DNA of 64,000 bases from UBA4417 sp031550085. Its GTDB lineage: Bacteria; Bacteroidota; Bacteroidia; Bacteroidales; UBA4417. Below are positions 24,215 to 33,101 of the stretch, piece by piece. How positions within the stretch are numbered: position 1 is the first letter of the stretch; the number at the start of each line of letters is the position of its first letter. Location of the stretch: NCBI GenBank assembly GCA_031550085.1, contig JAVBOY010000034.1:1-64000 (forward strand). The letters run 5' to 3'. A model generated the notes under the pieces. That model was not told where the DNA came from. It made no database searches and saw only the letters and a program-made list of their open reading frames with translations. The position numbers and the translations under genes are program-made.

Positions 24215-25015
24215 TTAAAACCATCCCCAAGAAACTAAATAAAGCCCTGAACTCCACAGTGCTCCTCCTACAGCTGCCCCCCCAAGTGTTAAAACAATTC
24301 CTCCGGGACCAAATACTAAACTTCCAGCAAGTGCTCCAGATGAAATGCTTGAAGCTAAGCCAATAATAGCACCGCCAGCATCAGCACGACCAGCTCCTCG
24401 CCAAGTCGGTCCATCTGCATCTCCCAATAGATCGCTGTTTTCAATCCAAAAATCGCAACTATATTTTGCAATTGAAATTACACAAAGTACAGGTGCTTTT
24501 TCATTATCGGAAACGGTTGAATTTAATACGTCCGCCTCAATTCCCAATAACTCCGTTTGTACATCATCGGCCTGATCAATCGCCAACAAAACCAGCTTGA
24601 TTTTTTGCTTTTGAAATGTTGTAAAATTTGAATTATCAATTGCTGATACCAAAGAATCATTGCCTAAAGATGAAAGTAGAATATTCCTATACGGTTTTAC
24701 TTTATTTACAAGGCTAGTAATATTTGCTCTTAACTGAGTCTCCGATGCAACATCATTGGTGGTCACAATTTCATTTTGCATAAAATTAATTGTAAACAAG
24801 GCCACATCGGGCACAACATTGGATGATGATTCTGACAACTGATCCTTGAGTTGGTTCATCCCCTTGTTATGTATCCTTCCAATAAAGTCATACGGATTTG
24901 TTTGGATTGATGAAAGGTCTAATTTAGAGGTTTCCTTACTTTCTTTCTTACATGCAACAAAAATTGCAGTTCCCATTATGATTACCAATACAGCAATAGC
25001 TAAAAACTTTCTCAT
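24215..25015 (-). CDS. lipoprotein with glycine-zipper C-terminal segment
   Basis: This 266-residue protein begins with a lipoprotein signal: hydrophobic residues 6-20 and lipobox FVAC with C22, followed by a charged KKESKE. Residues about 40-200 form a helical domain with no family I know. The last 56 residues (211-266) are strikingly different: Gly/Ala/Ser-rich and hydrophobic ('GGAIIGLASSISSGALAG', 'GGIVLTLGGAAVGG'), a glycine-zipper hairpin of the kind found in pore-forming bacteriocins and membrane-inserting effectors, ending with aromatic SWGWF. With the two small membrane paralogues it forms a three-gene, AT-rich locus. A tethered membrane-active toxin is a hypothesis only. Confidence 0.7.
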   Translation of the reverse strand: MRKFLAIAVLVIIMGTAIFVACKKESKETSKLDLSSIQTNPYDFIGRIHNKGMNQLKDQLSESSSNVVPDVALFTINFMQNEIVTTNDVASETQLRANITSLVNKVKPYRNILLSSLGNDSLVSAIDNSNFTTFQKQKIKLVLLAIDQADDVQTELLGIEADVLNSTVSDNEKAPVLCVISIAKYSCDFWIENSDLLGDADGPTWRGAGRADAGGAIIGLASSISSGALAGSLVFGPGGIVLTLGGAAVGGALWSSGLYLVSWGWF

Positions 25016-25788
25016 AATAATTTTTCTGATTTAATTTGTAATAATAAAAGAATCTCCACTGTGCTGTTTTGTGTCTTTGTGATTATCGAAACAAAGAACC
25101 AAACAATTGGTGCGCCATCTATTACCATGTAGAGTAAATAATATCAGGACAATTCAAGTTTTTTCCTAAAAAGATAAGAGTTTCCTAAACCGTCTCCTAA
25201 GGTGTCGTTCTGCAGGGAACATAATTATAAATTTTCTCAAAGGTTTGGCGTTATGTTTCCCTGTGCCACCTTGGGTTATCGTCGCCACAAACGGAACACA
25301 CTGGCTATTGTGGCGACTTTACGACTCAAAATTGTTCTTCCCCAAATCGAAAATGGTGAAGCAATAAGCCGATTCAGTACAAGCTTTCTTTTCGCAAAAA
25401 CAGGGCAAAAAATCACCTATGACCACAACAGGAGGGTTAATAACCCAATACACCGATGCCGTATATAAGGAAGTAAGATATTGGTATATTGAGTTTAAAC
25501 TTATCATTATTTGAAACTTTTTACATGAAGCAAAAACGGTTCATAAATTCCTACAAAAGTAGATTTCTAAATACGGATTGTCAACTGTTTTGACTGTTAA
25601 TAAAATTTAAATTATTTGTTTGTAGCTAATTTCTTAAAAGAAAAGATATAATCCAAACTTTATGGATTGTTACCCGTTCGGCAGCGGCTCTGCCGCCGTC
25701 ATTTTTTATATAATGCCAGCTTCGCTTGCAAAAAATAACCAGCCAAAGGAAAAGCCTTTGACTAACAGGAACATCCATCGTCTTAATT
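25016..25788. other. gene-poor stretch with nested inverted repeats
   Basis: No supported gene lies here; the frames on both strands are short and lack domains. Two hairpin arms stand out: CAGGGAACATAA (25214) against TTATGTTTCCCTG (ending about 25262), and GTCGCCACAA (about 25279) against TTGTGGCGAC (about 25309). They could fold as adjacent stem-loops. 25670-25775 holds a third, shortened copy of repeat family B. Confidence 0.5.
25675..25772. repeat. intergenic repeat family B, short copy 3
   Basis: CCCGTTCGGCAGCGGCTCTGCCGCCGTC followed by ATAATGCCAGCTTCGCTTGCAAAAAAT and CTTTGACTAACAGG echoes the centre and the end of the copies at 11727 and 12945, but without their first 30 bp. It lies far from them, so the family is dispersed rather than tandem. 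Confidence 0.5.
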
Positions 25789-25825
25789 AAAAATCCCTCA
25801 AACGCTTGGCGTTTGAGGGATTTTT
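25789..25825 (-). terminator. terminator after rocD
   Basis: AAAAATCCCTCAAACGC pairs with GCGTTTGAGGGATTTTT around a TTG loop, a perfect 17-bp stem with T runs on both sides. It lies 21 bp past the rocD stop codon. Confidence 0.92.
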
Positions 25826-25846
25826 AATGCGTATTTCAATAAAAGC

Positions 25847-27088
25847 TTATTCGAACGAAAGAATGGCTTGTTTGATGATTTCGATTGCCTTATGCAAATC
25901 TTCTTCGGAAATAACCAAAGGTGGCGCAAAACGGATGATATCGCCGTGTGTGGGTTTTGCCAAAACGCCCAATTCAGCCATTTTTAAGCAAACATCCCAG
26001 GCTTCTTTTCCGTTTTTGGGTTTGATGATCACGGCATTCAACAAGCCTTTCCCACGTACCAAAGTAACCATATCACTATTGATGGCGCGCATTTCAGAAC
26101 GGAAAATTTCGCCCAATCTTTCGGCACGTTCCGCCAGTTTTTCTTCTTTTACTACTTCCAAAGCGGCCATGGCTACACGGCACGCAACCGGGTTTCCACC
26201 AAAGGTAGAACCATGTTCGCCGGGTTTGATGGTCAACATAATGTCGTCGTCGCAGAAAACTGCCGAAACCGGCATGGCTCCACCCGAAATGGCTTTTCCC
26301 AAAATCAGAATATCGGGACGGACGCCTTCGTGGTCGCAAGCCAATAATTTTCCGGTACGTGCAATTCCGGTTTGGACTTCGTCGGCAATAAACAATACGT
26401 TGTGTTTTTTGCAAAGTTCAGCGGCTTTTTTCAAGTATCCATCTTCGGGAACATAGACACCGGCTTCTCCCTGGATCGGTTCAACCAAAAATCCGGCTAT
26501 TTTTTTGCCGTGTTTTTCCAACACTTCTTCCAATGCTTTGGTATCGTTGTAAGGAATACGAACAAAACCCGGAGTAAGCGGCCCGTAGTTGGCATACGAA
26601 TCGGGATCGTTCGACATGGTGATGATGGTAATGGTGCGTCCGTGGAAGTTTCCTTCGCAGCAGATAATCATGACTTCGTCATTCGGAATTCCTTTTTTTA
26701 CCACACCCCAACGGCGAGCCAGTTTCAAAGCTGTTTCATCGGCTTCGGCTCCCGAGTTCATGGCCAGCACCTTGTCATAACCAAAATATTCGGTCACATA
26801 CTTTTCGTAAACGCCCAAAATGTTGTTGTAAAATGCACGTGAAGTGAGTGTTAGCGTTTGCGCCTGGTCAATCATCGCTCCTACGATTTTCGGATGGCAA
26901 TGTCCTTGGTTCACAGCGGAATAGGCTGAAAGGAAATCGAAATATTTTTTTCCTTCCACATCCCAAACAAAGGCGCCTTCTCCTTTGGCTAAAACTACCG
27001 GTAGCGGATGATAATTGTGCGCGCCATACTTGTCTTCCAATTCAATGGCTTTTTCTGAAGTAAGTCCCGAAAGCATTTCTTTAATCAT
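25847..27088 (-). CDS. rocD: ornithine aminotransferase
   Basis: This 413-residue PLP-dependent class III aminotransferase converts ornithine and 2-oxoglutarate to glutamate-5-semialdehyde and glutamate, linking arginine/ornithine to proline and glutamate. The sequence fits ornithine-oxo-acid transaminase: 'EDKYGAHNYHPLPVVLAKGEGAFVWDVEGKKYFDFLSAYSAVNQGHCHPKI', 'CEGNFHGRT', 'FIADEVQTGIARTGK' with the PLP-phosphate-interacting Asp, and 'LGKAISGG' containing the Schiff-base lysine. Length is normal. It is a single-gene unit with its own promoter and terminator. Confidence 0.95.
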   Translation of the reverse strand: MIKEMLSGLTSEKAIELEDKYGAHNYHPLPVVLAKGEGAFVWDVEGKKYFDFLSAYSAVNQGHCHPKIVGAMIDQAQTLTLTSRAFYNNILGVYEKYVTEYFGYDKVLAMNSGAEADETALKLARRWGVVKKGIPNDEVMIICCEGNFHGRTITIITMSNDPDSYANYGPLTPGFVRIPYNDTKALEEVLEKHGKKIAGFLVEPIQGEAGVYVPEDGYLKKAAELCKKHNVLFIADEVQTGIARTGKLLACDHEGVRPDILILGKAISGGAMPVSAVFCDDDIMLTIKPGEHGSTFGGNPVACRVAMAALEVVKEEKLAERAERLGEIFRSEMRAINSDMVTLVRGKGLLNAVIIKPKNGKEAWDVCLKMAELGVLAKPTHGDIIRFAPPLVISEEDLHKAIEIIKQAILSFE

Positions 27089-27145
27089 GATTCAATTTTG
27101 GATATTAAGGTTTTTAATAAATGAATTTGTAAATAAAACAGAAAG

Positions 27146-27153
27146 CAAAGTTA
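27146..27153 (-). promoter_or_regulatory. -7 box of the rocD promoter
   Basis: TAACTTTG on the minus strand matches TAnnTTTG, 58 bp before the rocD ATG. TTTG (27170-27173) and CTTG (27174-27177) lie 16 and 20 bp upstream as -33 candidates. Confidence 0.45.
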
Positions 27154-27247
27154 GGGACAATAACCTTAACAAACAAGTTTTCAGGAAAATAAGACGCTCT
27201 TACAGGGTTGTTGCACAAAGCAATCGGAATCAAGAAATTAGAATTTC

Positions 27248-27841
27248 TTAATTTTTTTCTTTTAAAATCATGTCGATGGTAACCGCTGTAGCCAAAACAG
27301 CGGCTTTCTCTTTCTGGTCTTTGAAATAGGCGGGATCGAGCGTTACATTGTATTTGTCGGCGCTGGTAAAGAGTTCTTTGGCAATACCGGCCCATTTTTT
27401 ATTGATGGATCCGATTTCATTTTCGTTCGAATCAATCACAGAAAAATTCCAGCCTTTCCAATCGCCCAGAATCGAGGCAAAAAGTTTTTCATTCGGGTCG
27501 ATGATTTCAAATTTAGGTTTCATAAACCGGAACCGTTGCTGAATCCGGGCGATATGCCCGCCATTGGCATCGGAAATTGTAATTCTTGACAGCCAAAAGC
27601 TCCATCCGCGCCGGATTGTGGCCAATACCCGGCTTTCGCTATCCTGAATTTCAAGGTAAAAAGGCAACATGCCTTTGTTAAGCAACAAACGCAGCAATTT
27701 CTGCCCTAGCGGAACGTGTTGCTTTACCAAGCCAATCTGGTGGGCATGTTCGTCGTAAATTTTGTAATCGTTGGCAAATTTTAAAAAGTTGACTTTTTCA
27801 TCAACAAAGTAGCTGTTTCCTTCAAAAAACCGGGATTCCAT
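27248..27841 (-). CDS. LURP-one/scramblase-like beta-barrel protein
   Basis: This 197-residue protein resembles the LURP-one-related / phospholipid-scramblase-like (Tubby C-like) fold: repeated short beta strands such as 'YKIYDEHAHQIGLVKQHV', 'FYLEIQDSESRVLATIRRGWSF', 'FEIIDPNEKLFASILGDWKGWNFSVIDSNENEIGSINKKWAG'. The bacterial members have no established function. No signal peptide is present. The C-terminal helix ('AAVLATAVTIDMILKEK') is the usual central hydrophobic helix of this fold. Confidence 0.75.
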   Translation of the reverse strand: MESRFFEGNSYFVDEKVNFLKFANDYKIYDEHAHQIGLVKQHVPLGQKLLRLLLNKGMLPFYLEIQDSESRVLATIRRGWSFWLSRITISDANGGHIARIQQRFRFMKPKFEIIDPNEKLFASILGDWKGWNFSVIDSNENEIGSINKKWAGIAKELFTSADKYNVTLDPAYFKDQKEKAAVLATAVTIDMILKEKN

Positions 27842-27991
27842 CGTATTTTTATCTTGTTTTTATTCATATTCTACGGATTCCTTGCAAATTTCATTCCCAA
27901 ACAGGTTTTTAATTTCCATTAGGAAGAAAATATTTTTCAACAGAAGAAAGTAGATACCTCCCCCCTCTTGAAGTTATTGCTTGAGCATTCG

Positions 27992-28381
27992 TTACAAGGG
28001 TAAAGTCAGGTAACAAATAAAGCAAAAAAGCAGCACAATAAAAATTACAGTCAATACCAGCAAACGTCGCTCTACTCGTAATTTATTGAGTACCGGAAGC
28101 TTGGATGTATATTTATCGATTTGCTCCCATGATTTGGAAGGTTTCAAATCGCTTTTTTTTAGATACCCGGCATCCAGTAAAATCTCAACCGTTTTTTCCA
28201 GATCCTTTTCGTTGACCTGGAGCTTGACTCCTCCGATTGCATTGGATAAAAGAGGATTTACTTGCGTCGTTAATTCGTCCTGAATGCGGCATTCGATCTC
28301 CTCCGACTCAAGTAACCCTTTGATTATTGCGAGTTCATGAGGATACGTAACGGTTAAAACCGTGATAAATTTGTCTGTCAT
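27992..28381 (-). CDS. DUF2007-type protein with C-terminal membrane helix
   Basis: This 129-residue protein has an N-terminal DUF2007-like (ferredoxin-fold signal-transducing) domain: 'FITVLTVTYPHELAIIKGLLESEEIECRIQDELTTQVNPLLSNAIGGVKLQVNEKDLEKTVEILLDAG'. A single hydrophobic helix lies at about 107-127. The domain binds unknown partners or small molecules in other bacteria. It is a lone gene, ending about 150 bp before the LURP-like gene downstream of it on the same strand. Confidence 0.8.
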   Translation of the reverse strand: MTDKFITVLTVTYPHELAIIKGLLESEEIECRIQDELTTQVNPLLSNAIGGVKLQVNEKDLEKTVEILLDAGYLKKSDLKPSKSWEQIDKYTSKLPVLNKLRVERRLLVLTVIFIVLLFCFICYLTLPL

Positions 28382-28549
28382 TGTTTAAAAATTATAAATC
28401 CACGGGTATCTTTGGTATAAGATAACGTTTTAAAAATCATCCGGGCAAATGTACTTTTTTCTCAATTATTTCAACGGGTTTCAAAACATTTGCAGTTTTA
28501 AATGTTATAAAGTCTACTCCCGTTTGGGATGTATTTTTTGAAAAAAATT

Positions 28550-28557
28550 TAACTTTG
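28550..28557 (+). promoter_or_regulatory. -7 box of the sucC promoter
   Basis: TAACTTTG is a full match to TAnnTTTG. A TTTG at 28523-28526 lies 23 bp upstream, slightly wider than the usual 19-21 bp. The ATG of sucC is 74 bp further on. Confidence 0.45.
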
Positions 28558-28631
28558 GCAAATAAAATGTTTGCGTTATTTGCATTTTGAGAATCCGTTT
28601 CAAAACAAATTTTTACATTATCCTATTTATT

Positions 28632-29840
28632 ATGAACCTTCACGAATATCAAGCAAAACAAATATTAAGCAGTTATGGGGTTCCCGTTCCTGCCGGAATT
28701 ATGGTCGATCAGATTTCCGATGCGCCGGCTGCCATCCAAAAGATTCAAGAAATCAGCAATTCGCAATTTTGTGTGGTAAAAGCACAAATTCACGCCGGCG
28801 GGCGCGGCAAAGGCGGTGGCGTTAAAGTGGCAAAAAATCTGGACGATGCCATCGAAAAAGCCAAAAACATTCTGGGAATGAATCTGGTTACGCCTCAAAC
28901 GGGCGCAAACGGAAAAATCGTACATAAAATCCTGATCCAGCAGGATGTATATTATCCCGGCGCATCGGAAACCAAGGAATTTTACATCAGTTTGCTCCTC
29001 AATCGTGCGGAAAGCAAAGTGATGATTATGTATTCGCCCGAAGGGGGAATGGATATCGAAGAGGTCGCCGAACACAAGCCCGAGGCCATTTTTGTCGAAA
29101 TCATCGACCGGGCTGCCGGCTTGCAACCGTTTCAGTGCCGCAACATTGCTTTTAACCTGGGGTTATCGGGCGAAGCTTTTAAAAATATGGTCAAATTTGT
29201 CGACGGGCTTTACAAAACCTATATGGGCGCCGATCTGGCCTTGCTGGAAATTAATCCGGTGTTAAAAACCAGCGACGACAAAATTTTGGCGGTGGATTGC
29301 AAAATGCGTTTAGACGGAAATTCGCTATACCGCCATCCCGATTACGCCGCTATGCGCGATATTACGGAGGAAGATCCGGCTGAAGTGGAAGCGGGCGCTC
29401 ACAACCTCAACTATGTAAAACTTAACGGCAATGTTGGTTGTATGGTAAACGGAGCGGGATTGGCCATGGCTACCATGGACATTATTAAAATGAGCGGAGG
29501 CGAACCGGCAAACTTTTTGGATGTGGGCGGAACAGCCAATGCGGAACGGGTTGAAAAAGCATTTCGCATCATTCTGAGGGATCCGGCCGTAAAAGCGATT
29601 TTGATTAATATTTTCGGGGGCATTGTCCGTTGTGACCGTGTGGCACAAGGGATTGTGGATGCCTACAAAAATATCGGCAACATCAGCATTCCGATTATTG
29701 TCCGCCTGCAAGGCACCAATGCGGCTGAAGCGAAACAACTGATCACCAACTCGGGTTTGGCGGTTCATTCGGCCATTTCGTTGCAAGAAGCTGCCGATCT
29801 GGTAAACCAAGTTTTGGACAACAGCCCTATTAGCGTTTAA
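28632..29840 (+). CDS. sucC: succinate-CoA ligase (ADP-forming) beta subunit
   Basis: This 402-residue beta subunit of succinyl-CoA synthetase pairs with SucD to interconvert succinyl-CoA and succinate with ADP/GDP phosphorylation. 'MNLHEYQAKQILSSYGVPVPAG' is the canonical start, so I use ATG 28632 rather than the earlier frame start. The ATP-grasp part is followed by the C-terminal CoA-ligase-type Rossmann domain ('GGIVRCDRVAQGIVDAY'). sucD is not adjacent: the next gene runs on the opposite strand. Separation of sucC and sucD is not unusual in Bacteroidota. Confidence 0.93.
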   Translation: MNLHEYQAKQILSSYGVPVPAGIMVDQISDAPAAIQKIQEISNSQFCVVKAQIHAGGRGKGGGVKVAKNLDDAIEKAKNILGMNLVTPQTGANGKIVHKILIQQDVYYPGASETKEFYISLLLNRAESKVMIMYSPEGGMDIEEVAEHKPEAIFVEIIDRAAGLQPFQCRNIAFNLGLSGEAFKNMVKFVDGLYKTYMGADLALLEINPVLKTSDDKILAVDCKMRLDGNSLYRHPDYAAMRDITEEDPAEVEAGAHNLNYVKLNGNVGCMVNGAGLAMATMDIIKMSGGEPANFLDVGGTANAERVEKAFRIILRDPAVKAILINIFGGIVRCDRVAQGIVDAYKNIGNISIPIIVRLQGTNAAEAKQLITNSGLAVHSAISLQEAADLVNQVLDNSPISV

Positions 29841-29888
29841 TTTTCGGGATTTCCAACATTTCTATCAATACTTTCGAAAAGCTTGTTA

Positions 29889-29927
29889 TATTAAAAAAGT
29901 CCTTGAAATTCAAGGACTTTTTTAATA
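29889..29927. terminator. bidirectional terminator between sucC and tldE-like gene
   Basis: TATTAAAAAAGTCCTTGAA and TTCAAGGACTTTTTTAATA are perfect complements around a single-base loop. The A and T runs lie inside the stem, so it can serve both convergent transcripts (sucC ends at 29840, the minus gene at 29952). Confidence 0.92.
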
Positions 29928-29951
29928 TCGTTAAGGAAACCGATCCAGGTT

Positions 29952-31271
29952 CTACAAGCCGCTAAAGTCAACGTCATCAAACAAGATACTGGGCGTACGC
30001 CACGAGGAAATGGTGCGTTCGTCGTTGCCGATTTCAACAATATTGCTCCATAACGTCAATAAGTTTCCGGTGATGTTCATTTCGGAAATGGGTTTTACGA
30101 CTTTTCCGTTTTCAACCAGGAATCCTTCCACGCCAAACGAAAAATCGCCGGTGGTACTGTTGCTGTTTCCTCCGTTGAAACCGGTGACCCAAATACCTTT
30201 TTGCAGATTTGCCGTCAATTGATCCAGCGATTTTGTACCCAAGTCGAACAATAAAACCGATGGGCTTCCGATGGTGGGCGCTACTTCCATTTTGTTGGAA
30301 TTGTAAGTATCTATGTAATAGGTTTTTAAAACACCTTTATCAAACACGGTCCGTTTTTGGGTGGCAACGCCTTCGCCATCACACCAGCGAGCTCCCCTTG
30401 CTCCTACCAAATGGGGATTATCGAGCAAGGTTAATTTTTCGGAAACGACCTTTTGATCTAATTTATCCAGCAAAAAAGAGTTTTTTTGTTGCAAGGAACT
30501 TCCATAAAGCGCTGAAATAACCGGCGACAACAAACGTCCTACATTGAGGTTGTCAACCAACATCTGGTATTTACCCGATTCGATTTTTTGTTGTCCCAAT
30601 TTGCGCAATACCCGGTCGTAGGCTGTTTTTCCCAAACCGGCCTTTTGCAATTTATCCCAATTCACCGCCGAATCGTACCAACCTGCCTGCGGGCGGGCAT
30701 CCCCCTCCCCTTTCATGGAAACGTCGGCACTTAAGCTGTAATAGGATTGCTCGTTTTCAAACTCAAATCCATTGCTTGTAATTACATAGCGGGAACTTAC
30801 ACCGTCGTTGTAGCTGCTGGCCACCGAAATAATCCGTTCATCTTTTCCCAACACTTCACCAACCGCATCTTTCATCAGTTGTATTTTTTCAGGCGTTTGG
30901 AATTTTTCGAAACCGGAATCGCACAATTTCAAATCGTAGCCTCCACCTTTGTAGTAGCGGCTCGAATCGGGCAAAGTACGGTATTTGTCCACCGCCAAAT
31001 ATTTGGTGTTTTCAATTCCTTTTTTGATAAACGGTTCCAATTCGCTCTTGATAATGCGGTTGGTACTGTACGTTCCGTAACGTCCTTCAACAAAAAGCTC
31101 GATCGACATGCTGTTTTCGGAGGCTTGTTGTAATTTATCCACCTGATCATCGCGGTATTCCAGTTCGGTACTCACCCCGGTGTAAATGGCCACACGCGAA
31201 TTACTGGCCCCGTTTTTCAATGCAAAATCCAGTGCCCAACGGGCTATATCTTTTAATTCTTTGCTAATCAT
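29952..31271 (-). CDS. TldE/PmbA-family protein
   Basis: This 439-residue protein of the modulator-of-DNA-gyrase fold resembles PmbA/TldE, the non-catalytic partner of the TldD metalloprotease. It lacks HExxxH. The tail 'NMNITGNLLTLWSNIVEIGNDERTISSWRTPSILFDDVDFSG' follows the family end ('ISGNL..L...I..IG.D'). With TldD upstream it should form the TldD/E heterodimer that degrades or processes small peptides. The adjacent gene and 42-bp spacing support an operon. No signal peptide is visible here, in contrast to its partner. Confidence 0.88.
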   Translation of the reverse strand: MISKELKDIARWALDFALKNGASNSRVAIYTGVSTELEYRDDQVDKLQQASENSMSIELFVEGRYGTYSTNRIIKSELEPFIKKGIENTKYLAVDKYRTLPDSSRYYKGGGYDLKLCDSGFEKFQTPEKIQLMKDAVGEVLGKDERIISVASSYNDGVSSRYVITSNGFEFENEQSYYSLSADVSMKGEGDARPQAGWYDSAVNWDKLQKAGLGKTAYDRVLRKLGQQKIESGKYQMLVDNLNVGRLLSPVISALYGSSLQQKNSFLLDKLDQKVVSEKLTLLDNPHLVGARGARWCDGEGVATQKRTVFDKGVLKTYYIDTYNSNKMEVAPTIGSPSVLLFDLGTKSLDQLTANLQKGIWVTGFNGGNSNSTTGDFSFGVEGFLVENGKVVKPISEMNITGNLLTLWSNIVEIGNDERTISSWRTPSILFDDVDFSGL

Positions 31272-31313
31272 AATATTACTAAAATTAAAAATAAAACATG
31301 AATGATTGCTGTC

Positions 31314-32831
31314 CTAGCTTTCGCCACCGACCGTTAGTTTGCTGACCAATACCGAGGGAAGCCCTTGGGTAACCGGCATGCTTTGGCCGTTTTTACCGCA
31401 AGTCCATCCGCCACAGTCAATCTGGCAATTGTTGCCGACCATAGTGACATCGGCAAGCGCTTTGGGACCATTGCCAATGATGTTGATATCTTTGATCGGA
31501 GTGGTCAGCTTTCCGTTTTCAATTAAATATCCGGATTTTACAAAGAATGTGAAATCTCCGGCGCCGATCTGCACCTGGCCGTTGGTAAATTTATCCACAA
31601 AAACGCCTTGTTTGACCGAAGCGATGATGTCTTTTTCTTCCATATTGCCATTTTCCATGTAGGTAACCCGCATCCGCGGCATGGGCGTATAACGGAACGA
31701 CTCGCGGCGCCCGTTTCCGGTCGATTTAATTCCGTAATGTTTGGCGCTGATCCGGTCGTGCAGGTAGCTGGTCAGTACGCCGTTGGTAACGATATACGTT
31801 TTTTGACTTTCAACTCCTTCGTCGTCGAAATTGATGGTTCCGCGGTTATTTTCAATGGTTCCGTCATCCACCACATTGATATGCTCATCGCAAATTTTCT
31901 TTCCCAATTTATCAGAAAAAATAGAAATATTTTTCCGGTTGAAATCTGCTTCAAAAGCGTGTCCGATGGCTTCGTGCAATAAAATACCCGAACCTCCGGC
32001 TCCCATCACTACCGGCATTTCACCCCCTTTGGGTTTCACAGCTTCAAAAAGAATGGCGGTGGAATCAACGGCTTCTTTAGCCAGCATTTCCAAAAGGTCG
32101 TTCGACAAGAACTCTGCGCCCTTGCGATACGAACGGTTTGTATATCCATTTTCTTTTTTGCCGTTTTGCTCCATAATGCAAGATGCATAAATACTGGCCA
32201 TGGGTTGGTAATCGTAGCAAAGGGTTCCTTCGGAATTGAAAAACAAAATATATTTGGTTTCATCCGAAACAGAAACTATCGCTTTCACCACCCGATTGTC
32301 CAATTCGAAAATGCGATCATTCATTTTTTGTAAAAATGCCTTTTTGTCGGTAATTTCCGAATTTTCCCATGATTTTACAATGGGATAATGGTTTTTAAAT
32401 GTTTTTTCGGAAACTTTAATAGGGGGCATTTTCCGGGTTTGCGAATTGGCAATTTGCGAAGCTGTACGGGCTGCTTTCAGCATTTCGGGCATGGTAACGT
32501 TTTCAACATAAGCATACCCTGTTTGGTCGCCCGAAATCACACGAACGCCCATGCCATAGTCGATTCCCGATCCGGCTTGATTGACTTCGCCATCGCGCAG
32601 GGTCATGTAGTTGTTGAATGAATGTTCGAAAAACAGGTCGGCATAGTCGCCGCCTTTTTCAAGGGCTGTTGCAATTACCTTTTTTAAATCGGCTTCGGTA
32701 ACGCCAAAATGAGTGAGCATGGCTTTGGTTTTTTCAATCTGGCTGATCGTGTGTGAGGTCAATATTTGCGGAAGAATCGCAACACCCAGCACCGTCATCC
32801 CTGTGTTTTTAATAAAATCGCGTCGCTGCAT
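31314..32831 (-). CDS. tldD: TldD-family metalloprotease with Tat signal
   Basis: This 505-residue TldD-like zinc metalloprotease has the family motif HEAIGHAFEAD (HExxxH) and the usual C-terminal ligand region. The first 35 residues carry a twin-arginine motif, RRDFIKNTG, followed by a hydrophobic stretch ('MTVLGVAILPQIL'). E. coli TldD is cytoplasmic, so export would be a difference, although Tat-type starts on this family appear in other Bacteroidota as far as I recall. A TATCTTTG -7 box at 32871-32878 (minus) precedes the gene. Confidence 0.9.
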   Translation of the reverse strand: MQRRDFIKNTGMTVLGVAILPQILTSHTISQIEKTKAMLTHFGVTEADLKKVIATALEKGGDYADLFFEHSFNNYMTLRDGEVNQAGSGIDYGMGVRVISGDQTGYAYVENVTMPEMLKAARTASQIANSQTRKMPPIKVSEKTFKNHYPIVKSWENSEITDKKAFLQKMNDRIFELDNRVVKAIVSVSDETKYILFFNSEGTLCYDYQPMASIYASCIMEQNGKKENGYTNRSYRKGAEFLSNDLLEMLAKEAVDSTAILFEAVKPKGGEMPVVMGAGGSGILLHEAIGHAFEADFNRKNISIFSDKLGKKICDEHINVVDDGTIENNRGTINFDDEGVESQKTYIVTNGVLTSYLHDRISAKHYGIKSTGNGRRESFRYTPMPRMRVTYMENGNMEEKDIIASVKQGVFVDKFTNGQVQIGAGDFTFFVKSGYLIENGKLTTPIKDINIIGNGPKALADVTMVGNNCQIDCGGWTCGKNGQSMPVTQGLPSVLVSKLTVGGES

Positions 32832-32870
32832 GGTTTATAGGTTGGAATAAATAAAACAAAATAATGCTGC

Positions 32871-32878
32871 CAAAGATA
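32871..32878 (-). promoter_or_regulatory. -7 box of the tldD-tldE operon promoter
   Basis: TATCTTTG on the minus strand matches TAnnTTTG, 40 bp before the tldD ATG. The nearest TTTG upstream on that strand is 28 bp away, too far for an ideal -33. Confidence 0.4.
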
Positions 32879-32947
32879 ATAAAAAAAGATGCCCGCCCGT
32901 GAATGGCAAAAAAAAGCCCGGCGAAACAATCGTCGGGCAAAAAAAGA

Positions 32948-33019
32948 GCGGAAAACGGGATTCGAACCCGCGACCCTCAGCTTGGGAAGCTGATGCTCTA
33001 CCAACTGAGCTACTTCCGC
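32948..33019 (-). tRNA. tRNA-Gly (anticodon CCC)
   Basis: Reading the minus strand gives a complete 72-nt cloverleaf. The acceptor arm is GCGGAAG with TTTCCGC, and the D arm is AGCTCAGTTGGTAGAGCA. The anticodon stem TCAGC/GCTGA closes the loop TTCCCAA, so positions 34-36 are CCC, a glycine anticodon. The T arm has GGTTCGAATCC. CCA is not encoded. Confidence 0.95.
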
Positions 33020-33101
33020 AGAATAAATATCCGGTTGCAAAAGTACATTTTTATTCAAAAAAATGAAAAACATCTGATTCTTTTTTTCGGCAGGGGGAGG
33101 G

